This document shows, in pieces, positions 35,809 through 41,485 of a stretch of DNA of 41,485 nt. A model generated the notes under the pieces. That model did not search any database and was not told where the DNA came from. It saw only the letters and a program-made list of their open reading frames with translations. The DNA comes from Chromatiaceae bacterium (GTDB lineage: Bacteria > Pseudomonadota > Gammaproteobacteria > Chromatiales > Chromatiaceae): positions 1-41,485 of the forward strand of contig JAHEJD010000021.1 in the NCBI GenBank assembly GCA_024639005.1, given 5' to 3'. The position numbers and the translations under genes were made by a program. How positions within the stretch are numbered: position 1 is the stretch's first letter; each line of letters starts with the position of its first letter.

Positions 35809-36897
35809 TTAGCGCTCAAGGATCCGTATTTTCGCCGGATCCAGACCGATCACGATCTGGTCGCCGATATGCAGGCTATTCCATGTGGCGTCGCGTCGGA
35901 GGTCCAGACATACGGCCTTGCCCGCGAGGTCGATCCAGTGTCGCAGGCTGTCGCCCAGGAATTCGGTGCGTTCGACACGGCCGCTGAAGCGTATCTCGTC
36001 GCCAAAGGGTTCGGCATCTCGGCTGACGATGCGCAGATCCTGTGGCCGGAACATGGCGGACCCAGTGCGCGCACGCTTCACCGGGTGGTCGAACAGCGGG
36101 ATCACGATGCCGTTTTCAGCGCGAAACAGAGGCTGGTCTCCCGCATATTCGATTTCGCCGTCGATCAGGTTGACGCTGCCAAGATATCCGGCCACGAAAC
36201 GCTTGGCCGGCATGTCATACAGCTCGACCGGTGTGCCGACCTGCTGTAACTCGCCTTCGTGGAGCACGGCGATTCGATCGGCGAAGCGCAGCGCCTCGGC
36301 CGGATCCTGGGTAGTGATCACCGTGGTCAGCGCTGACTGCTGCTGACGTCCCTTCAACACTCGCAGCAGTTTTTCGCGCAACTGTTCGTCCTGCGCACTG
36401 AAGGGTTCATCGAACAAATCGATGCGCGCCGCGCTGATCAGGGTGCGCGCAAGGGCCACACGTTGTTGCTGGCTCGGGGTCAGCTGCCAGGGCAGGTGCC
36501 TGCGAAAATGCGACAGACCGACGTACTCGAGTTCCCGCGTCACTCGCTCGCGTATCTCGCGCCGCGACAAGCGCTGCCGCTGGAGTCCGAAGGCGACGTT
36601 TCGGCCGACTGCCATATGCGGCCATAACGGAAACGCCTGTGGCATTAGGGGTACGCCTCGCCTATGGGGTGCGGTATGGGTGATGTTTTCCGCATCGATC
36701 CAGACCTCGCCTTTACTCAGCCGATCAAGACCGGCAATCGCGCGCAGCAGAGTCGACTTGCCTGACTCCGCGCCGCCGAGCAGCGCAAACATCTCCCCGG
36801 GCAGCACGCTGAGACTGATATTGCGCAATATCTCTTGCTGGTCGATGGTGACATCGACATCGCACAGCTCGAGGCTGGAGGGTTCGCTGACTGTCAT
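35809..36897 (-). CDS. ABC transporter ATP-binding protein, FbpC-like, with atypical signature and H-loop
   Basis: A 362-residue ABC ATPase with a C-terminal TOBE domain (about 285-360), as in iron(III), spermidine or thiamine importers. Walker A LLGGAESGKST (41-49), Q-loop Gln87 (LMPQAFPLWPHM) and Walker B IDLFDEP (159-165) are present. The signature reads LTPSQQQRVALAR (139-151) in place of LSGGQQQRVALAR. The D-loop reads SAQD, and the H-loop His is replaced by Gln197 (TTQDPAEAL, where THDQ.EA is usual; CAG codon at 36309-36307). ATP binding is likely, but hydrolysis may be weak or altered. Its start overlaps the permease stop by 4 bp (ATGA), so the two are coupled. Confidence 0.9.
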   Translation of the reverse strand: MTVSEPSSLELCDVDVTIDQQEILRNISLSVLPGEMFALLGGAESGKSTLLRAIAGLDRLSKGEVWIDAENITHTAPHRRGVPLMPQAFPLWPHMAVGRNVAFGLQRQRLSRREIRERVTRELEYVGLSHFRRHLPWQLTPSQQQRVALARTLISAARIDLFDEPFSAQDEQLREKLLRVLKGRQQQSALTTVITTQDPAEALRFADRIAVLHEGELQQVGTPVELYDMPAKRFVAGYLGSVNLIDGEIEYAGDQPLFRAENGIVIPLFDHPVKRARTGSAMFRPQDLRIVSRDAEPFGDEIRFSGRVERTEFLGDSLRHWIDLAGKAVCLDLRRDATWNSLHIGDQIVIGLDPAKIRILER

Positions 36898-38597
36898 AGG
36901 GCCTGTGTGGCTGCGTCACGGCGCGCTGTAGCCGGCACGAATCGTTGCCAGTGGCGGCGCAACAGTAGACGGTAGATGATGGCGCAGAGCGCGAGCAACG
37001 CCAGGATCAGCAGAATCGCCTGGGTCGCACCGGTCCTGTCGCCGCCCGGCGTCTGCAGTGTCTGGAAGATGCTGAGTGTCAGCGGCGGCGGTGATGAGGA
37101 GCCGTCGAGCAGCACCAGCACCGCCGTCAACTCCCAAGCGGCGGCGGCGAATCCGATCAGGAATACCGCACCCAGTGTGCCAACCAGTGCCGGCAGGACG
37201 ACCCGTAGATAAAGTGCGGGACCCGCTATACCGAGCGTGCGCGCCGACTCCTGGCCGCCGCGACCGAGCATGCGGCGTTGCCGTGCGACCAGGTAGGCTG
37301 CAAAAGGCAGGAGTTTGACGGCGACGACCGCGGCGAGCGCAAACCAGGCGAGATCGGGCCATGCCCCTTGGGCCCAGTCGAACTGACCTGCGGTCTGCAG
37401 GCAGGCGAAGGCGAGAACCAGGCCCGGGACCGCGAACAACCCGTTCACTGTCGCCCGGGTGAAACGGCCCAAGCCCCCGGGCGTTGACGACAGCCATCCG
37501 AGGGCGCTGCCGGCGCCCAGCAGCAGGATCCCCGTGACAACCGCATATGCCAAGGTGGCGCGCAGGATCGGCAAGCCATCGGCCAGCAGCGCCTGATAGT
37601 CGAACAGGCTAACAGGGTCGGGCAAGGGGCCCCCGGACCAGTGATTGGCCAATGACATCAATCCCAGCCCCAGGAGGGGGGCGAGGCTCAGCACGGCGAG
37701 GATCAGGATCAACGGCGCCCCCAGCAGCGCGGCGCCCGTCGAGTGACGCCAGCGCAGCGGCTGCGGACAGGCCGCTGCGGCCCGGCGCATTGGCAGAGGC
37801 GTCAATGCGGACCAGGCGAAGGCGACGATCAAGGCGGAAAGGGTCACCATCACCAAGGCTGCGAGCGTCAACAGCGGGTCGCCCGGGCCGGCAGCCGCCA
37901 GGCGCAGCACGAACTGCGGGGCCAGCAGGTTGTCGATATCGAGCATCAGTGGCGTCGCAACGTCCTCGACGACGCGCAGCGACACCAGGGCGGCGCCGAG
38001 CACAAAGGGCGGCATGGCCAGCGGCAGCGCAACACGCCGCCATGCTGTAAAGCGCCCGGCGCCGAGATTGCGCGCGCTCTCATAAAAGATTCGGTCGACG
38101 CGGTCGAGGCCGAGGATCAGGCTGAAAAGGATGACCGGAAAGAAATGCAGCGCATAGACCAGGACCAGCGTCGCGAGCCTCCCGCTCATCGGCCACTCGT
38201 CTGGCCAGATGTCCAGGCCGGCCAGCTGCAGGACGTCGGCAAAGTACAGCAACACCGCGGCCGTAACGAACGGCGGCATCACCAGCGGTAGTAGTCCCAA
38301 TAGCGGAACCAGTAGGCGCAGGCTGACGTGAGCGCGCACCGCGATCATGGCAAGCGGGACGGCGAAGGCGCTGGCCAGGACACACACGAGCAGCGCAACG
38401 GCCAGCGTCCTCAGGCTGGATTGCGGCAGCGAGGATTGCAGCAGCAGCTGGCGTAGGGCATCTAGCCCGCTACCATCGATCGGCAGGAGTTCGCTGAACA
38501 GCTGCGACAAGGGCACGCCGATCAGCGCGATGAAAAGCGTCAGCAAGACCAGGCCGAAACTGGCGCTTGCCCACGTCATTTGCTGCCTTTCGATCAT
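36894..38597 (-). CDS. ABC transporter permease, two fused membrane domains, FbpB-like
   Basis: A 567-residue inner-membrane permease with about 12 helices in two homologous halves, the arrangement of FbpB and related iron(III)/thiamine permeases. Each half carries an EAA-loop motif that contacts the ATPase: YESARNLGAGRFTAWRRVAL (first half) and QESARTLGIAGPALYLRVVL (second half). The ATG at 38579 (MTWASASFGL) has AAAGG 6 bp upstream and may be the true start; the frame is open to ATG 38597. No periplasmic binding protein gene is adjacent. The substrate is unknown; a metal or thiamine is a family-based guess. Confidence 0.88.
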   Translation of the reverse strand: MIERQQMTWASASFGLVLLTLFIALIGVPLSQLFSELLPIDGSGLDALRQLLLQSSLPQSSLRTLAVALLVCVLASAFAVPLAMIAVRAHVSLRLLVPLLGLLPLVMPPFVTAAVLLYFADVLQLAGLDIWPDEWPMSGRLATLVLVYALHFFPVILFSLILGLDRVDRIFYESARNLGAGRFTAWRRVALPLAMPPFVLGAALVSLRVVEDVATPLMLDIDNLLAPQFVLRLAAAGPGDPLLTLAALVMVTLSALIVAFAWSALTPLPMRRAAAACPQPLRWRHSTGAALLGAPLILILAVLSLAPLLGLGLMSLANHWSGGPLPDPVSLFDYQALLADGLPILRATLAYAVVTGILLLGAGSALGWLSSTPGGLGRFTRATVNGLFAVPGLVLAFACLQTAGQFDWAQGAWPDLAWFALAAVVAVKLLPFAAYLVARQRRMLGRGGQESARTLGIAGPALYLRVVLPALVGTLGAVFLIGFAAAAWELTAVLVLLDGSSSPPPLTLSIFQTLQTPGGDRTGATQAILLILALLALCAIIYRLLLRRHWQRFVPATARRDAATQAL

Positions 38598-38955
38598 GCT
38601 GCGTCCGGAGGAATGGTCAAGCGGGACGATGCTGCTGGCCGATGTCGCAGAGCGCCCGGATACCCCGCTGGTGGTCGGCCGAATGACTGGTGCGGCGCAC
38701 TGTCTGTCGACTGCAGATCACTCCGCAACGAGCGATCGCAACCCGAACCGCCGCCGAATTTTGCCGTCTCCGCCTGCAGATGCCAACTGCTGGCGGTGAT
38801 CACAGCAGCGCTATCATGGCTGCCACACCTTGTTCGCCCTGCCGTCGCTGTGTCCCGCCATGGTGCATGTTTGTGCCTTTACAGAGTCCGTGCGCTTCTA
38901 AGACTGCCGCGATGCAGGCAGGCACCCTTGACCGGACACGGATAATAAGAAGTTT
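38598..38955. promoter_or_regulatory. Divergent intergenic region between the ABC permease and the MltF-like gene
   Basis: A 358-bp stretch without a supported gene. TTGACC (38928-38933) and TATGAT (38955-38960) are promoter-like but 21 bp apart. TATACT (39015-39020) inside the annotated 5' end of the MltF frame is a better -10 and suggests translation starts further downstream. No binding-protein gene is hidden here on either strand. Confidence 0.4.
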
Positions 38956-40767
38956 ATGATTAACTTCAGTGACTTGGATCAGGGCTACCTGACGAGTAGC
39001 GGCCTTGAATCCGCTATACTTGAGGCCCACATTCGCGGACTGGACCAACTCATTTTGCGTCTCGCCCGATCCCCACAGTGCGCTGCCATGTTAGTCCTAA
39101 CGAGCATACTGCTGGCTGGCTGCGGTGAGGACGGGGTGCCGCCGGCGGTACAGAACGCGACCCTCTCAGCAGCGCAGTCGCAGTTGAATGCAGCGGTGCA
39201 GCCAGTCAGCCTCGAATCGGCCGCGGACCTGGGGGTGACCGAGAAGCTGACCTACACCGGCGACCTGGATGTCCTCCGGCAGAAAGGCAGGCTGCGTATA
39301 TTGATACCGGCCAACATTCGTGGTGTCTTTTACCTGCCGCGTGATGGCTGGCCGGTCGACGAGCAGCACCGAGCCGCAGAGCGCTTCGCGCGCAGTCAGG
39401 GCCTGAGGCCTGAGTTGGTGCCGGTGGAGGGCCTTGCGCAGATCATTCCGGCGCTGCTCGCGGGACGGGGTGACATCATTGCCGCCAACCTCACGGTTAC
39501 CGGGACACGACGCGAGCGCATCGCCTTTTCGCTGCCGTTGACCAATGTCCGTCAGCAGGTGCTGGTGTCGAGCGCGCGTGACGATATCCAAGAAGACCGG
39601 GATCTGGCCGGTCGGCGCGTGATGGTGGATTCCAGCTCGGTTTTCTGGGAGCGTCTTGCGCAGCTGCGTGAACAACACGCAGATCTGCAGCTGATCGCCA
39701 GGCCTGCCGAGATGTCAGACGAGGAAGAGCTCGACGCGGTAGCCGATGGTCGGGTAGATGCGACGGTTCGCGACAGCAATGTCGCCGGCAGGTACCTCGG
39801 CTATAGGGATGATGTCAAGGTCGCATTCGAACTTCCCGGCACCGACGCCATCGCCTGGGGCATTCGACGGGAATCGCCGCAGCTGCGTGCTGCACTCGAC
39901 CAATTCCTGCATCTCGAGCTGCCGGTCGATGCGCGCGACGCACGACACACCGACGACTTCGACGGCATCAAGCGGCGCCGGGTGTTGCGCGTATTGCTGC
40001 GCAACAATGCCGCCTCCTATTTCCTGCACCGCGGCGAACTGCATGGTTTTGAAATTGAGCTGGCCAAGGCCTTTGCCGACGCCCACAAGCTGCGTCTGGA
40101 GGTCATAGTTCCGGATACCCACGAGCAGCTGCTGAACCGGTTGCTCGACGGATGCGCGGATGTGGCGGCCGGGTTTCTTGAGCCACGCGCCGCGCTGGAG
40201 GCCCGCGGCCTCGCCTTTTCGCGTAATTATCATTACGCCGCGCGGCACCTCGTGATGCTGATCGATGGCGACCAGGGCGATCGCCAGACCCTGGCGGGTC
40301 TGACTGTGACGGTGAGGCGAAGCAGCCCGTACTGGTCAGACCTCGCGAAGCTGCAGGCGGGCGGTGCGGCGTTTGAGCTCGCCGCGGCGGCGGAAGACGT
40401 CGAGACCGAGGAGTTGATCGCCCAGGTCGCTGTCGGCGATATCGAGGCGACCGTGGCCGACGGTCATCTGCGCGATATCGAGTTGGCGCGCGGGCTCCCG
40501 GTCAGGTCCGCGATGAAGCTCAGCGAAGAGCGCGGCCATTCAGTCGCCGTGCGCGCAGAAAACAAGAAACTGTTGGCGGCGCTAGACAACCTCATCAAGG
40601 CGCAATACAGGGGGCTGGTCTACAACGTCTTGTATAAGAAATACTTCACCAGCCCGCGCCAGGTACGCAGCCTCGCGGCCGGTCGCCTCGGCGGGGACAA
40701 CAGCGAGGGGCTCTCGCCCTATGACGAGATCACGCGAAAGTGTGCCGACGAGTACGGCTTCGACTGA
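38956..40767 (+). CDS. mltF: MltF-like lytic transglycosylase, N-terminal substrate-binding half (ends at an in-frame TGA)
   Basis: Outer-membrane lipoprotein frame with lipobox LLAGC. Two tandem SBP_bac_3 domains follow (about 105-330, LRILIPANIRGVFYLPRDGW; and about 343-570, LRVLLRNNAASYFLHRGELH). Two amino-acid-binding-like domains plus a transglycosylase is the MltF architecture. The frame stops at TGA 40765-40767 in CADEYGFD-stop, directly before the catalytic domain, which continues in the same frame. In MltF proteins this position is Trp (GFDWRL), so TGG-to-TGA explains the break. The start is uncertain: ATG 38956, TTG 39055 or ATG 39088; the latter two give normal lipoprotein signals and lie after TATACT. 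Confidence 0.85.
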   Translation: MINFSDLDQGYLTSSGLESAILEAHIRGLDQLILRLARSPQCAAMLVLTSILLAGCGEDGVPPAVQNATLSAAQSQLNAAVQPVSLESAADLGVTEKLTYTGDLDVLRQKGRLRILIPANIRGVFYLPRDGWPVDEQHRAAERFARSQGLRPELVPVEGLAQIIPALLAGRGDIIAANLTVTGTRRERIAFSLPLTNVRQQVLVSSARDDIQEDRDLAGRRVMVDSSSVFWERLAQLREQHADLQLIARPAEMSDEEELDAVADGRVDATVRDSNVAGRYLGYRDDVKVAFELPGTDAIAWGIRRESPQLRAALDQFLHLELPVDARDARHTDDFDGIKRRRVLRVLLRNNAASYFLHRGELHGFEIELAKAFADAHKLRLEVIVPDTHEQLLNRLLDGCADVAAGFLEPRAALEARGLAFSRNYHYAARHLVMLIDGDQGDRQTLAGLTVTVRRSSPYWSDLAKLQAGGAAFELAAAAEDVETEELIAQVAVGDIEATVADGHLRDIELARGLPVRSAMKLSEERGHSVAVRAENKKLLAALDNLIKAQYRGLVYNVLYKKYFTSPRQVRSLAAGRLGGDNSEGLSPYDEITRKCADEYGFD

Positions 40768-40785
40768 CGCCTGATCACGGCACAG

Positions 40786-41382
40786 ATGTATCAGGAGAGT
40801 CGCTTTGACCCAGCCGCCAAGTCGTTCGCCGGTGCCGAGGGTTTGCTCCAGGTGATGCCGCGCACTGCGAAATTCATGGGCTTCGGTGATATCAGCAGGC
40901 CCCAGGAGGGCATCCATGCCGGGGTCAAGTATCTGCGGTGGGTGCGTGAACGCTCCGAGCCGACGCTACCTTTCAATGAACGTATTTGGTTCACGCTGGC
41001 GGCCTACAACGCAGGCCACGGGCATGTGCAGGACGCGCGCCGACTCGCTCGGCAAAAGGGTTGGGATGGCGATCGCTGGTTCGACCATACGGAGAAGGCG
41101 ATGCTGCTGTTATCAAAGGAGGGCTATGCGAAGAAATCTCGCTATGGTTACGTGCGCGGTATCGAGCCGGTGAGCTATGTGCGGAATATCCGGCGACGCT
41201 ATCGTGCCTATGTGGATATCGCGACCCGCCGGTTGTCGCGGCAGGCCGCAGATAGATCGCGCGGCATCGCGGCCGTCAGATCTGGGGCGGGGGCAGCAAG
41301 GGCGTACGCCCAGCCGTCGCGCAGCGCGTCTCCGCTGGGTCTGCGCACCGCAGACCTCGGGATGGTGCCCGGCGATCCTTAA
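40786..41382 (+). CDS. MltF-like lytic transglycosylase, C-terminal SLT catalytic half
   Basis: This is the downstream part of the same gene, in the same frame (codons resume at 40768; first ATG 40786). It carries the whole SLT domain: catalytic Glu in YQESRFDP, AEGLLQVMPRTAKFMGF, GVKYLRWVRER and LAAYNAGHGHV, which would cleave the MurNAc-GlcNAc bond. Taken alone it has no signal peptide and would start inside the catalytic site, so it should not be functional as a separate protein. A Ser/Arg/Ala-rich tail follows. It is best treated as the 3' half of a gene interrupted by one stop codon. Confidence 0.8.
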   Translation: MYQESRFDPAAKSFAGAEGLLQVMPRTAKFMGFGDISRPQEGIHAGVKYLRWVRERSEPTLPFNERIWFTLAAYNAGHGHVQDARRLARQKGWDGDRWFDHTEKAMLLLSKEGYAKKSRYGYVRGIEPVSYVRNIRRRYRAYVDIATRRLSRQAADRSRGIAAVRSGAGAARAYAQPSRSASPLGLRTADLGMVPGDP

Positions 41383-41485
41383 CAGGCCCCGCATTTCAGA
41401 CGCGGCCGCATCTTGCGACGCGGCATCGTTTGCCCATGCGGCGCGCTGCGGTTATCGTGCGCGGCGGGTCGCCATTCGAGCAGGT
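41379..41485 (-). CDS. Possible 3' end of a minus-strand gene entering from the right
   Basis: One minus-strand frame is open from the window edge to TAA at 41381-41379 (ending ...MRPRLKCGAC). It converges with the mltF-like gene. Only about 34 codons are visible and no family is recognised, so it may be a chance open frame. Confidence 0.2.
   Translation of the reverse strand, partial: LLEWRPAAHDNRSAPHGQTMPRRKMRPRLKCGAC

Noticed and set aside
38594-38803. 69-codon minus-strand frame upstream of the ABC permease
   Set aside because: No signal peptide, domain or Shine-Dalgarno; it is not the missing binding protein.
38941-38962. Possible Fur box (GATAATAAGAAGTTTATGAT)
   Set aside because: Only about half of the 19-bp consensus positions match and the second half-site is poor, so iron control of the ABC genes is not supported.
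40765-40767. TGA read as Trp or selenocysteine throughout the genome
   Set aside because: TGA clearly ends other genes here (for example nnr in its ATGA overlap with tsaE, and hisZ), so a changed code is excluded. Selenocysteine at a Trp position with no SECIS-like hairpin seen is unlikely.

Overview
The window is about 41.5 kb of GC-rich, densely coded chromosome from a gammaproteobacterium. The gene order queG-nnr-tsaE-amiC-mutL-miaA-hfq-hflX-hflK-hflC-(DUF2065)-hisZ-purA is the gammaproteobacterial mutL/hfq/hflKC superoperon. The hisZ gene between the DUF2065 gene and purA, the AddAB-like nuclease pair in place of recBCD, and the octaheme cytochrome point to a Chromatiales-like or related lineage rather than an enteric. 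That placement is inference; nothing in the window fixes the genus.

Layout. (1) 1-3.2 kb: rsgA (cut by the left edge), a tiny monoheme cytochrome and an M48 protease on the minus strand, then orn on the plus strand. (2) 3.2-11.9 kb: an accessory block lying between orn and queG, genes that are close neighbours in E. coli. It holds a DUF2807 secreted protein, a divergent FAD reductase / cyclopropane synthase-like pair, a frameshifted psiE-like gene, small membrane and secreted proteins, and a divergent unit made of an octaheme HAO-like cytochrome c plus a TPR protein facing an FNR/DNR-type regulator. (3) 11.9-26.1 kb: the conserved tRNA-modification, cell-wall, mismatch-repair, RNA-chaperone and membrane-protease-regulator superoperon. 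(4) 26.1-29.4 kb: a DUF2784 membrane protein, a PAS sensor kinase preceded by a possible coupled leader ORF, and a small secreted protein. (5) 29.4-35.7 kb: an AddAB/RecB-like helicase-nuclease pair with a small third gene, minus strand. (6) 35.8-41.4 kb: an ABC ATPase and fused two-domain permease (minus strand), divergent from an MltF-type lytic transglycosylase split in two by one in-frame TGA.

The most interesting points are these. The HAO-like/DNR divergent unit has two TTGA-N4-TCAA boxes between its genes, and the regulator's recognition helix has the residues expected to read such boxes. The sensor kinase has a FixL-like PAS domain that keeps the haem-ligand histidine position but has lysine where the phospho-accepting histidine should be. 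The ABC ATPase lacks the LSGGQ signature and the H-loop histidine. The mltF-like gene has TGA exactly where its family has a conserved Trp, and the psiE-like gene is frameshifted at a 9-bp palindrome. A cluster of five CTAG tetranucleotides sits between tsaE and amiC. No tRNA, rRNA, CRISPR array, transposase or phage gene was seen.
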